Below are positions 44,644 to 52,979 of a stretch of 64,000 nt of DNA, one piece after another. The position numbers and the translations under genes were made by a program. The DNA is from Acidobacteriaceae bacterium (GTDB lineage: Bacteria > Acidobacteriota > Terriglobia > Bryobacterales > Bryobacteraceae): contig JAFAMD010000055.1 in the NCBI GenBank assembly GCA_019233755.1, forward strand, positions 1 through 64,000, given 5' to 3'. A model generated the notes under the pieces. The model did not search any database. It was given only the letters and a program-made list of their open reading frames with translations, and was not told where the DNA came from. Numbering within the stretch: the stretch's first letter is position 1; each line of letters begins with the position of its first letter.

Positions 44644-45055
44644 GCAGACCGAGAATGGCTTCGAAATCGGAGACATGTTTCTGGCGCTCAGGGCCTTGAA
44701 TCGCACCAGGAACGAGGTTTTTGTATGGAGTCAACCGCAGCCATGCATCAATCAGTTCGGCCCGGTCCACCTGATCGATACTTGCGATGTACAGCTCCAG
44801 GTCGGCCTTCTTACGTTCCAGCGGAAAACTGACCCAGTCCTTAAAAATTGTCTCGTGCATGCGCTTGATTGCGTGACTCACCGCGACCGAGTTAGAGGAG
44901 CTGCTCGACAAAGCATAGTGCTCGTATCTGCCGGTATCGGGATTACGTAGACTCGCAAGATAAACCAAGCGGCCATATGCGGTTTGGATTTGCGCAAGAT
45001 CTCTCATCCATAGTTCTGGGATGGTCTCCTGCTGCCTGGTTGGAACCCGCATCAT
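44600..45055 (-). CDS. Hypothetical protein, acidic, no known domain
   Basis: A protein of about 151 residues from ATG 45055, with a weaker TTG at 45073. It is soluble, with no signal or TM. The conserved-looking parts are IQTAYGRLVYLASLRNPDTG and ISHAIKRM-like VSHAIKRMHETIFKDW, followed by FPLERKKADLELYIASI. I do not recognise the family. The Tyr/Trp and Lys/Asp pattern gives an impression of a small helical domain. It is convergent with the HTH/S24 gene, overlapping it by 44 bases at the 3' ends. Confidence 0.6.
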   Translation of the reverse strand: MMRVPTRQQETIPELWMRDLAQIQTAYGRLVYLASLRNPDTGRYEHYALSSSSSNSVAVSHAIKRMHETIFKDWVSFPLERKKADLELYIASIDQVDRAELIDAWLRLTPYKNLVPGAIQGPERQKHVSDFEAILGLLKNVYGVASPDPNA

Positions 45056-45236
45056 TTGTGACTTTAAGTCCAATGATACACGGATAAATGGCCTTCACAA
45101 GGTACCGGAGTACTGGTAGGACTACCCCGTTCTGTTCACGGAAAACAACCTTGAGGCGGAAATTCCGTAGAAACTACTGGGCTATCGTACGTTCAGAAGT
45201 ACTAAAAATCAACTGGGAAAAAACAAAATAAACCAT

Positions 45237-45734
45237 ATGAAGGTCAGTCTTATAACCGGAATTCTCTCGCTTTCTTTGGCGGGCAGCATGCTTGCCAAGA
45301 AGTTTGAGCCACCTATTCCGGAGCCGGGCAACCCTTATCCGCCTGTCATGGCCAAGTTCGAGCCGCCGATTCCCGAGCCGGGCAACCCTTATCCGCCGAC
45401 CATGGCCAAGTTTGAGCCACCTATTCCGGAGCCGGGCAACCCTTATCCTCCGACCATGGCCAAGTTCGAACCGCCGATTCCCGAACCAGGCAACCCTTAT
45501 CCGCCGACCATGGCCAAGTTCGAACCGCCCATCCCCGAGCCGGGCAACCCTTATCCTCCGACCATGGCCAAGTTCGAACCGCCGATTCCCGAGCCAGGCA
45601 ACCCTTATCCGCCGACCATGGCCAAGTTCGAACCGCCGATTCCCGAGCCGGGCAACCCTTATCCTCCGACCATGGCCAAGTTCGAACCGCCGATTCCTGA
45701 ACCAGGCAACCCTTATCCGCCCGTGGTCGCATAA
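45237..45734 (+). CDS. Secreted protein of eight identical-type 18-residue repeats
   Basis: A 165-residue protein with a signal peptide (MKVSLITGILSLSLAGSMLA). All the rest is eight tandem copies of KFEPPIPEPGNPYPPTMA (the first ends PPVMA, the last PPVVA). Each unit has seven Pro, two Glu and one Lys, Asn and Tyr. The whole mature chain is repeat, with no other domain. Such Pro-rich regular repeats usually form extended, polyproline-II-like spacers; a wall, matrix or surface linker is possible. No partner gene is recognisable. Promoter and ribosome site are not obvious in the 163-base gap before it, which is AT-rich near the start (AAAAACAAAATAAACC). Confidence 0.75.
   Translation: MKVSLITGILSLSLAGSMLAKKFEPPIPEPGNPYPPVMAKFEPPIPEPGNPYPPTMAKFEPPIPEPGNPYPPTMAKFEPPIPEPGNPYPPTMAKFEPPIPEPGNPYPPTMAKFEPPIPEPGNPYPPTMAKFEPPIPEPGNPYPPTMAKFEPPIPEPGNPYPPVVA
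45300..45731 (+). repeat. Tandem 54-base repeat array, eight units, inside the secreted repeat protein
   Basis: Eight in-frame 54-base units, 432 bases in all, ending at the stop codon. Units alternate in silent changes: from unit 3 on, odd units carry CCGGGC and TATCCT, and even units carry CCAGGC and TATCCG. The current array therefore seems to have grown by duplication of a 108-base pair of units. Protein sequence is kept nearly constant while codons vary, which suggests selection on the peptide. Confidence 0.95.
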
Positions 45735-45871
45735 GGGCTGTCTTACGTCCGTCCCGCAATCCTTCTGACGACTCAGTGGACAAATCGGGGCTTCGGCGCA
45801 CCTTGGACTAATTGCGTTGATGTAAATCGCGGTTTTGCAGTACCATCCAAGAGAAGCCGATTAAGCGACGA

Positions 45872-46666
45872 ATGAATCTGACTCGTGCCATCCAACTGTT
45901 AAGCGAGTCGTTAACGATAGTCTTAATCTTTCGAATTTTCTTTCTTCGCTTACACAGTGTTTATCGTGTTTTCTCCATGTTCCTGTGTTTCGAGGTCCTT
46001 TCCACCTCGATAATGTTCCTTGAAGCGGCTCTACATGACAAGTTTTTCGATTACCGGATCACATGGATCCTCTTTAAAGTAATCGCGTGGGTTCTGTCGC
46101 TGTGGATGGTTTATGCCCTCCTGAGGGCAACGCTTGCTAATCTGCCTGGCATCCTGAGGCTCTCCCAAAAGATCTTAAATATCGTTTTCCCTTTAGCAGC
46201 CGTGGCTGCGATTCTAACGATTCAGCCGGAATACGCTGCTTCCGGACTCTCTTCTGCGGTCGATCCGATTGACCGGGCCGTACTCGTCGTCCTCGTTATG
46301 GATCGTTCGATCTCGACGGTAGCCCTGCTTGCGCTTCTGGCGATGCTCGTCTTCATTCTCTGGTTCCCGGTTCAGATGCCGCGCAACCTGGCCGTGTTTA
46401 GCGTTGGCTTTGTCGCATACTTTGCCAGCAAAACGATGCTCTTACTGCTGCACAGCTTCTTCGCGCATCAACTGCTGCATGCCATTAGCAACGCAATCTC
46501 GTTGATCCTCGTTGCCTGCTTCACTTATTGGCTTGTCTTCCTTAATGCCGAGGGGGAACGGGCCCCGGTACGAATCGGGCATAGCTGGCGGTCGGCTGAG
46601 CAAACCCGGCTGATTGAGCAACTTGAAGCAATGAATACCGCCCTGCTTCGGTCAGCGCGGCGGTAG
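45872..46666 (+). CDS. Multi-pass membrane protein of unknown function
   Basis: A 264-residue protein with about six or seven TM segments (for example LTIVLIFRIFFL, VLSLWMVYALL, ILNIVFPLAAVAAIL and VALLALLAMLVFILW). The C-terminal tail (RIGHSWRSAEQTRLIEQL) is short, charged and helical, probably cytoplasmic. No family was recognised. It is flanked by the repeat protein and another small membrane protein on the same strand, 138 and 150 bases away, so shared regulation is uncertain. Confidence 0.6.
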   Translation: MNLTRAIQLLSESLTIVLIFRIFFLRLHSVYRVFSMFLCFEVLSTSIMFLEAALHDKFFDYRITWILFKVIAWVLSLWMVYALLRATLANLPGILRLSQKILNIVFPLAAVAAILTIQPEYAASGLSSAVDPIDRAVLVVLVMDRSISTVALLALLAMLVFILWFPVQMPRNLAVFSVGFVAYFASKTMLLLLHSFFAHQLLHAISNAISLILVACFTYWLVFLNAEGERAPVRIGHSWRSAEQTRLIEQLEAMNTALLRSARR

Positions 46667-46816
46667 ATATTCCTCTGACCGTCACGTCCCGACGGGAAAT
46701 TCCTGCTGGATTATTGAATTCCTTCGGAAAGGGGCCGCAGGCTTAACAAAAAAAAATCACTTAGGGCTTGAAAGCGGAGTGCTAATCCGCTACTGTGTAC
46801 ATTACGGAGAGCGAAT

Positions 46817-47344
46817 TTGAATCCCGCGCTGGTTCTGACTCCACTTCTGTTGTTCGGACTTGGCCTCTTATTTGTGCTTCCTATCCTTTTAAAGCTCCTC
46901 AAAACCTGTAAGGTTGAGGAGATTTCGGCAGATTGGCTGGAAAACTTTTCCTGCTCTTCCTATCACGCGATGGAAGGGCTTCTTAGCGACGAGGATTTCG
47001 ATTTTCTGTCCCGGCAGCCTGGCTTCGATCTTTCGCTTTACAGGAAACTGCGTCGTGACCGCTTAAACATATTCAAGCAGTACCTGAACCGGTTGATCGT
47101 TGACTTCAACCGCCTTCATGCCGCTGCCCGGTTTTTGCTGGCCCAATCGAGCGAGGATCACTCCGAACTCGTCACCCGGCTCCTCTGGCTGAAAGTTCGA
47201 TTCTCTATCGCCGTGGTCGAGGCCCAATTCAGCTATGGATTGTGCTGTCTCGGATTCCGCTGCCTGGCGGTGAAGTCCGCGATCCGGCATCTTGAAGAGA
47301 TGAGCGCGCAACTCTCGGCGATCCCTGCCGCTCACGCTGCGTAG
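46817..47344 (+). CDS. Small membrane-anchored protein of unknown function
   Basis: A 175-residue protein starting at TTG 46817, with GGAGAG (46806-46811) five bases upstream deciding the start. One N-terminal TM (ALVLTPLLLFGLGLLFVLPILLKLL) is followed by a soluble helical domain with several Leu/Phe/Arg repeats (DRLNIFKQYLNRLIVDFNRL). I recognise no domain. It is convergent with the SprT-like gene, with 28 bases between stops. Confidence 0.6.
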   Translation: MNPALVLTPLLLFGLGLLFVLPILLKLLKTCKVEEISADWLENFSCSSYHAMEGLLSDEDFDFLSRQPGFDLSLYRKLRRDRLNIFKQYLNRLIVDFNRLHAAARFLLAQSSEDHSELVTRLLWLKVRFSIAVVEAQFSYGLCCLGFRCLAVKSAIRHLEEMSAQLSAIPAAHAA

Positions 47345-47372
47345 CTCAGCGGCCGCTTAGAATCTATTTTTT

Positions 47373-48113
47373 CTAGCGTCGCTCTTCCACGAATTTCTTC
47401 AGCGCCAGTTTTGCTTCCTCGTAGGCTTCGAACTGGCGCTCTGCGTCTTTGAACTCCTTCGTATGTACGCAACGCCTTGCGCCCTTGTGCTGGGTCGGGT
47501 ATCGCAGGTGCAGCATTTCATGGAACATGACAAACCTGACGATAAGTTCCGGCACTCCCGGTGCGTCGAAAACGCTCGTCAGCACGATCACGTTGTGAGA
47601 AGGATCGTAATGGCCTAACGTGGTGCGCGATGGCCGCAAACTCCAGCCGAGCTGAGGGCGCGCCATGAGCCCGTTGAAATACTTCAAATTTAAATCCTCA
47701 AACATTTCGCAGAGGTCAAAGTATTGCCCCTTGGGGTCGCGGAGTGCTTTGCGTCCGCGCTGCTGCTTGACGAGATGCAGCGTGCGGCGGACATCTGCAC
47801 GGTTCAAATAGCGACGATAGCGGGCCAGGATGCTGTTCTCCGGCGCCTTGCGAAAGAGCTTGCAGATCAGAATAAACGCCAGCGCCTCCTGAATGGGCGC
47901 CGGCGCGCCCTCAAGCGTATCGCTGATATCCACCGTGAGCTGGCCGCTTTCAAGCCTGATGCGGCTGTTTGCATTTGCATATTTGCGGAAGCGCACAGTA
48001 ATTTCAGGGAGCACAGTCCGAGGCTTTATGGTGCGGAATACGCGAGCATAAATCTGCTCAACCGACTCAAAAAACAGAGCAGTCTCGACTTGCATTTTTA
48101 CCAACTGTAACAT
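47373..48113 (-). CDS. SprT-like zinc metallopeptidase
   Basis: A 246-residue soluble protein. The zinc motif is FHEMLHLRYP (H-E-x-x-H) with a later His in CVHTKEFKDAERQF as the probable third ligand, typical of SprT/SPRTN-like or M48-like metallopeptidases. The N-terminal 100 residues are unique. The role is unknown: SPRTN relatives work on protein-DNA crosslinks, but the HEMLH type is broad. ATG 48113 is used; ATG 48095 is possible. It is divergent from fabH with about 70 bases between. Confidence 0.75.
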   Translation of the reverse strand: MLQLVKMQVETALFFESVEQIYARVFRTIKPRTVLPEITVRFRKYANANSRIRLESGQLTVDISDTLEGAPAPIQEALAFILICKLFRKAPENSILARYRRYLNRADVRRTLHLVKQQRGRKALRDPKGQYFDLCEMFEDLNLKYFNGLMARPQLGWSLRPSRTTLGHYDPSHNVIVLTSVFDAPGVPELIVRFVMFHEMLHLRYPTQHKGARRCVHTKEFKDAERQFEAYEEAKLALKKFVEERR

Positions 48114-48182
48114 GGTGTTTCGGGTTCAAAGCTGAAACTTCCCGCTGCTTGACCTCCGAATACTAAGTCTCAAGAGGTGTCC

Positions 48183-49172
48183 TTGCCTAAAGCGAAAATC
48201 ACGGCGCTCGGCTGCTTTGTCCCGCCGCGGATCCTGACGAACGACGATCTATCCCGGATTGTGGAAACGAGCGATTCATGGATTGTGGAACGGACCGGCA
48301 TGCGCGAGCGCCACATCGCGGACGAGAATGTCGCAACTTCCGATATGGCGGTGGCTGCCGCCCGGGCGGCACTCGCTCAACGTGGCGTGCCGGCGGAAGA
48401 CATTGACGCCATCCTGGTGTGCACCGTCACGCCGGACATGCTGTTCCCCTCCACGGCCTGTCTCGTCCAGGACCAATTAGGGGCAAAGGGCGCGTGGGGC
48501 TTCGACCTGATCGCCGCGTGCTCCGGTTTCCTCTACGGCATCACTACTGCCGCTCACCTGGTTCAGGGCGGCGCGCATCGCAAAGTACTCGTGATTGGTG
48601 CTGATACCATGTCACGCATACTTGATTACACGGACCGCACGACCTGCATCCTGTTCGGAGATGGTGCTGGGGCGGTCCTGGTCGAGCCTGCCGAAAACTC
48701 GGACGAAGGTTTCATAGGTCACTTAAATGAGATTGACGGCTCGGGCGCGCCTTATCTCAACATGCCCGCCGGTGGCAGCCGTCTGCCTGCCTCCGAAGAG
48801 ACCATCGCCAAGCGGCTCCACTATGTAAAGCAGGAAGGGCAGCAAGTATTTAAGTTCGCGGTTCGCAAGATGCATGAGTTGTGCGAAACCTTGTTATGTA
48901 GACACGGCTTTACTGCGGCCGATGTAGACCTCTTCATCCCGCATCAGGCGAATAGACGCATTATCACTGCAACGGCGGAACGTTTAGGCCTGCCGCCGGA
49001 GAAAGTGGTTATAAACCTCGACAAGTACGGAAACACGACGGCCGCCACCATTCCCCTTGCGACGCGCGACGCAGTCGAGGCGGGACGCCTCAAGAAAGGC
49101 GACTTGGTGTTATTTGCCGCCGTCGGTGCGGGCTACACGGCAGGAGCTAGTCTGTGGAGGTGGGCCTACTAG
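48183..49172 (+). CDS. fabH: 3-oxoacyl-ACP synthase III (KAS III)
   Basis: FabH condenses acetyl-CoA (or a branched-chain acyl-CoA) with malonyl-ACP to start fatty acid synthesis. The catalytic triad is visible: Cys in IAACSGFLYG, His in FIPHQANRRII, and Asn in YGNTTAATIP. The start is set at TTG 48183 because AAGAGG (48172-48177) lies five bases before it. A GTG at 48177 is in frame but would overlap that site. The branched-chain preference is not predictable. It overlaps the convergent lytic transglycosylase by 26 bases. Confidence 0.94.
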   Translation: MPKAKITALGCFVPPRILTNDDLSRIVETSDSWIVERTGMRERHIADENVATSDMAVAAARAALAQRGVPAEDIDAILVCTVTPDMLFPSTACLVQDQLGAKGAWGFDLIAACSGFLYGITTAAHLVQGGAHRKVLVIGADTMSRILDYTDRTTCILFGDGAGAVLVEPAENSDEGFIGHLNEIDGSGAPYLNMPAGGSRLPASEETIAKRLHYVKQEGQQVFKFAVRKMHELCETLLCRHGFTAADVDLFIPHQANRRIITATAERLGLPPEKVVINLDKYGNTTAATIPLATRDAVEAGRLKKGDLVLFAAVGAGYTAGASLWRWAY

Positions 49173-49845
49173 ATACGGCTTCAGCCCTTGTCTGCTGGCG
49201 CGCGTGCAGCTTCTGCTGCCGCTCGTATTCGTGCAGGACTCGGATCACATAGCTTCGCGTCTCCTGGAAGGGTGGTACGCCATGGAAGCGCTCCACCGCT
49301 CCCGGCCCGGCATTGTACGCCGCCAATGCCAGTACCGAGTCGCCGTGATAGCGAATGAGCAGGGACCGCAAATACTTGGCGCCACCCACTGCATTTTGCG
49401 AGGCATTCAACGGATCGACACCCAGCGTCTCAGCCGTCTCTGGCATCAATTGCATGAGTCCCAAGGCGCCTTTGCGCGATACCGCTTGCGGATGGAGGCC
49501 AGATTCAACTTTAGCCACGCTAAGAACGAAGTCCCGATAGAGTCCCTGCTGATCAGCTGCTTGCGAAAGCAACTCGTCCGTCTTTATAGCCGCGAGAGCC
49601 GCCGACGGCTGCACGGACGGCTTCTCAGTAACAGCTTCTGGGACAGATTGAATGCTCGCGACATTTTCCTCCGGGTACTCCAACGTACCCTGTCCGAGAC
49701 GGAGCACAAGCGTGCCGTTACTTGAGCGATGAGAATCGGCCTGGAGGCAAAAGCCGGATTTAAGACAAACCAGCTCTTTGGCTGAGCATGCTTCGACGCT
49801 GATAAGAAGAACCGCGCAACCAACAACGCGGCGAAGATCGATCAT
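49147..49845 (-). CDS. Secreted lytic transglycosylase (SLT domain)
   Basis: A 232-residue periplasmic protein with a signal peptide (MIDLRRVVGCAVLLISVEACS). A short N-terminal segment of unknown fold is followed by an SLT goose-lysozyme-like domain with the catalytic Glu in AKVESGLHPQAVSRKGALG, then LMQLMPETAETLGVDP and NAGPGAV. It should cut peptidoglycan to release anhydro-muropeptides. The C-terminus (QTRAEAVSSRPTSTD) is low-complexity. It is 12 bases downstream of the small gene that starts at 50106. Confidence 0.9.
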   Translation of the reverse strand: MIDLRRVVGCAVLLISVEACSAKELVCLKSGFCLQADSHRSSNGTLVLRLGQGTLEYPEENVASIQSVPEAVTEKPSVQPSAALAAIKTDELLSQAADQQGLYRDFVLSVAKVESGLHPQAVSRKGALGLMQLMPETAETLGVDPLNASQNAVGGAKYLRSLLIRYHGDSVLALAAYNAGPGAVERFHGVPPFQETRSYVIRVLHEYERQQKLHARQQTRAEAVSSRPTSTD

Positions 49846-49857
49846 CCTTTGACGAGT

Positions 49858-50106
49858 TTAATACGATCTTGTGCCGGTTCTCTCTACGGGCCGCTCGGCC
49901 GGCGAATCCCCGTCCGACTCGAGAAGCATAAGTTCGTGCTCGAGCATCGTCGAAGAAACGAGGGCTTTTACAGCGACTTCCGCAATGCTGCTGTCCTTGC
50001 CATAACGCGCCGTAAACAGATCAGAAGCATCCTGCAACTGTTTGCGAATACTAGACAGGTATCGCGCCATGGCAACGTGTTCGTCCCGGCTCAACGGATA
50101 CTGCAC
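49858..50106 (-). CDS. Small hypothetical protein upstream of the lytic transglycosylase
   Basis: About 82 residues, soluble. GTG 50106 (MQYPLSRDEHVAMARYL) is chosen because GAAGGA lies six bases before it; GTG 50112 is too close to that site. The region DEHVAMARYLSSIRKQL may be helical. I recognise no domain. It is on the same strand and 12 bases from the lytic transglycosylase, so the pair may be an operon. Confidence 0.55.
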   Translation of the reverse strand: MQYPLSRDEHVAMARYLSSIRKQLQDASDLFTARYGKDSSIAEVAVKALVSSTMLEHELMLLESDGDSPAERPVERTGTRSY

Positions 50107-50258
50107 GTGCACTCCTTCAAAGGGGTTTTGGGCTTACGCACATTTTGGCATAGGCCGGCATTTTTTACCACCTCTCATTGATCGGAAATCACCTAGCCTG
50201 CCACTTTTTCTCCCTATTTATTGCACTTCACAGTTCGAGCGCTACATTGGCAAATGAG

Positions 50259-51482
50259 ATGGGAGCACCTGCTGAACTCTTTTGCAGTCAATGTGGAAAA
50301 AAATACCAAGCAAACAAACTTCTGAACCTGTGCACATGTGGGGGGCCTCTGCTGGTTGCATACGATATGCCGGCAATAAAGGCGAGTTGGCGCAGAGAGG
50401 ATCTTCCAAAGTCAGTCGGTAGTATGTGGCGTTATGCGCCGGTGCTGCCGGCTGATGTCTCCGAAGCCGTTACGCTGAATGAAGGCTGGACCCCGCTCAA
50501 AAGAGCATCCGCGCTGGGAGCGCTCACAGGAGCAAGCAATCTGTGGGTGAAAGATGAGGGCCAAAATCCCACCGATTCGTTTAAAGCGCGCGGCCTGTCG
50601 GCTGCCGTTACAATGGCGCGGAAATTGGGCGCGCAGAAGTTGGCTATTCCCTCAGCCGGCAATGCTGGCAGCGCTCTGGCCGCGTATGCGGCTGCTGCCG
50701 GCCTGGAAGCGAACATCTTCATGCCACGCGATGTTCCGCACTCTAATTTCGTCGAATGCAAAGCTTTTGGCGCAAATGTCACATTAGTCGACGGCCTTAT
50801 CAGCGATTGCGGCAAAATTGTCGCGGAACGAAAGCAGGAGGAGGGTTGGTTCGACGTAAGCACGCTCAAAGAGCCCTATCGTATCGAAGGTAAGAAGACT
50901 ATGGGGTACGAACTCGCCGAACAGTTCGGGTGGCGCCTCCCCGACGCGGTTCTTTACCCGTGTGGTGGAGGAGTCGGCCTGATCGGCATGTGGAAGGCGT
51001 TTGATGAACTCGAGCAGCTCGGCTGGATTGATGCAAAGCGGCCGAAGATGATCTCGGTGCAGGCTGCGGGATGTGAGCCGATCACGCGCGCCTTTAACCG
51101 CCAGGCTCAGGCTAGCGAATTCTTTGAAAACGCGTACACCGTCGCAAGCGGCCTCAGGGTGCCGAAGGCGCTCGGTGATTTCCTCGTGCTGAAGGCGATT
51201 CGCGAAAGTGGCGGAACGGCGATTTCGGTCTCCGACGAAGAAATGCTGGACGCGGGCGTTTCTCTTGCCGAGCGAGAAGGAATTTTCGCCGCTCCTGAAG
51301 GCGGTGCGTGCGTGGCGGCGCTGCGCCATCTTTTCGAATCGGGTTTCCTCAAGCGCGATGAACAGGTTGTTATTTACAACACCGGCTCAGGGCTGAAATA
51401 TCTGGAGGCCTATTCCACACGTTTCCCGCGCCGGGCCGCCACCCAGCAAGACAGACTTGGCGGTTTAATTACACCGCGATAG
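50259..51482 (+). CDS. thrC: Threonine synthase (class with N-terminal Cys-rich zinc-ribbon)
   Basis: A PLP enzyme that forms threonine from O-phosphohomoserine. It has 407 residues from ATG 50259 (MGAPAELFC). The PLP lysine is in NPTDSFKARG, and the phosphate-binding loop is SAGNAGSALAAYAA. The N-terminal CSQCGKKY and CTCGGP form a short zinc-ribbon typical of the longer bacterial and archaeal subgroup. The frame is open back to 50178 but with a weaker start region. No other Thr-pathway gene is adjacent. A cystathionine-synthase-like alternative is unlikely, as the fold-family signatures fit ThrC. Confidence 0.9.
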   Translation: MGAPAELFCSQCGKKYQANKLLNLCTCGGPLLVAYDMPAIKASWRREDLPKSVGSMWRYAPVLPADVSEAVTLNEGWTPLKRASALGALTGASNLWVKDEGQNPTDSFKARGLSAAVTMARKLGAQKLAIPSAGNAGSALAAYAAAAGLEANIFMPRDVPHSNFVECKAFGANVTLVDGLISDCGKIVAERKQEEGWFDVSTLKEPYRIEGKKTMGYELAEQFGWRLPDAVLYPCGGGVGLIGMWKAFDELEQLGWIDAKRPKMISVQAAGCEPITRAFNRQAQASEFFENAYTVASGLRVPKALGDFLVLKAIRESGGTAISVSDEEMLDAGVSLAEREGIFAAPEGGACVAALRHLFESGFLKRDEQVVIYNTGSGLKYLEAYSTRFPRRAATQQDRLGGLITPR

Positions 51483-51649
51483 AGGCTGCCCGTATAATTG
51501 CGAGGACGATTTCGGCTTTTTTCCCGCCTTCTGTTTATGGGACCATAGTGGGGTCAGTTTGGAGTCCTTGGTTTTGCCTCTTGGAGTGACCTCTCGTCTA
51601 TCATCCAATCCAGATACCGGTTTCCGAACAACAGTTAGGAGAGTTTTAA

Positions 51650-51970
51650 GTGACAAAGCTGTTCGTGGGGAATTTGCCCTACAAAGCTACAGAAGCAGAT
51701 GTGCAGGCCTTTTTTGCGGAGGCCGGTGTTCACGTCGATAGCGTGAATATTCTTCGTGATCGTTTCAGCGGTGAAGCAAGAGGGTTCGGGTTCGTTGAAA
51801 TCAATGACGATGCCCTCGCTAACCAGGCAGTCCAAGCGTGTAACGGCCGCGCCCTGATGGGTCGGGCGCTGGTGGTGAATGAAGCTCGTCCGCCGGAGCG
51901 GCGGGAGCGGTCGCAAGCGGCAGGCGCGGGACATCAGCGCGACTTCGGCGGCAGCCGAAATCGCTGGTAG
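51650..51970 (+). CDS. RRM-type RNA-binding protein
   Basis: A 106-residue protein with a single RNA-recognition motif. RNP2 is LFVGNLPYK, and RNP1 is RGFGFVEI. A short Arg/Gly/Ser-rich C-terminal tail (ERREHSQ-like ERRERSQAAGAGHQRDFG) follows. GTG 51650 is preceded by TTAGGAGAG at six bases. Bacterial RRM proteins are often cold- or stress-induced chaperones; none of that regulation can be read here. The 167 bases upstream hold no clear promoter. Confidence 0.88.
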   Translation: MTKLFVGNLPYKATEADVQAFFAEAGVHVDSVNILRDRFSGEARGFGFVEINDDALANQAVQACNGRALMGRALVVNEARPPERRERSQAAGAGHQRDFGGSRNRW

Positions 51971-52007
51971 CCAGACCGCGTATAACGGGCGCTAAAATCG
52001 GGACGGC

Positions 52008-52979
52008 ATGTTAGCCGTCCACCTTCAATCCGGTCAGGTCTCTGTCATCCAGGCGGACGTTCCTCATCGGCCGCCTGGATACGCCCTCGTTCGGATGCAG
52101 CTCGCTGGCATCTGCAACACCGACATCGAACTGGTTCGCGGATATTACGGATTTAGCGGCATTCCCGGACATGAGTTTGTCGGCGAGGTTGTGGCTGCCC
52201 AGACGGCATCCCTTATCGGCACGCGCGTAGTGGGTGAGATCAATCTTGCATGTGGCGACTGCGATTTCTGCCACATCCAGCTACCGCGTCACTGCCTGCG
52301 CCGAAAGGTGCTGGGCATAGTACAGCACCCGGGCGCCTTCGCGGAGTACGTCACGCTTCCCGAGCAAAACCTGCACGTCGTTCCGGCTGGGCTCTCTAAC
52401 GAAGAAGCAGTGTTCGTCGAGCCGCTGGCTGCGGCATGTGAAATCCTCGACCAGGTTGGGATCCCCGAGGGGGCGCACGTCGCAGTCCTTGGAGACGGCA
52501 AACTCGGACTTCTGATTGCCCAGGTTTTACATGTCCACGGCGCCAGAGTGGTGCTTTATGGCCGGCACGAGCATAAGCTGCAGATTGCGCGCAAGGCCGG
52601 CATTTCGACGAGTCTGTCGGAGGAAAAGCCGACAGCCCTTTACCCGTTTGTGGTGGAATCCACCGGTTCGGCCGACGGCCTGCGCGAGTCAGTCAAGCTT
52701 GTAAGGCCGCGCGGGACTATCGTGATGAAATCGACCGTGCACGGACAGGTATCGCTCGATACGGCGCACGTGATCGTGAACGAAATCAGCCTGGTTGGTT
52801 CGCGATGCGGCCGCTTTTCGCCAGCCCTCGCTCTTCTTGAGGCGAAGAAGATCGACGTACTTTCCCTGCTGGCGGCTGAGTTCCCGCTCCCCCAGGCAGC
52901 AGAGGGGTTCATGGCCGCGCAGCAACCCGGCGCACTGAAGGTTTTGCTGCGCAACGATCAGAACACGCGTACGTCCTGA
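52008..52979 (+). CDS. Zinc-dependent alcohol/polyol dehydrogenase (MDR family)
   Basis: A 323-residue medium-chain dehydrogenase. The catalytic zinc ligands are in LAGICNTDIELVRG (Cys), GHEFVGEV (His, Glu) and VFVEPLAAACE. The structural zinc lobe CGDCDFCHIQLPRHC is complete. The Rossmann NAD site is VLGDGKLGLLIAQVLHVHGA. Substrate is unknown. It is 37 bases after the RRM gene. Its 3' end overlaps the convergent hpnB-like gene by 22 bases. Confidence 0.88.
   Translation: MLAVHLQSGQVSVIQADVPHRPPGYALVRMQLAGICNTDIELVRGYYGFSGIPGHEFVGEVVAAQTASLIGTRVVGEINLACGDCDFCHIQLPRHCLRRKVLGIVQHPGAFAEYVTLPEQNLHVVPAGLSNEEAVFVEPLAAACEILDQVGIPEGAHVAVLGDGKLGLLIAQVLHVHGARVVLYGRHEHKLQIARKAGISTSLSEEKPTALYPFVVESTGSADGLRESVKLVRPRGTIVMKSTVHGQVSLDTAHVIVNEISLVGSRCGRFSPALALLEAKKIDVLSLLAAEFPLPQAAEGFMAAQQPGALKVLLRNDQNTRTS

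Noticed and set aside
45300-45731. CRISPR-like array (regular direct repeats)
   Set aside because: Units are contiguous 54-mers without unique spacers and are fully in frame with a signal-peptide gene, so this is a coding minisatellite.
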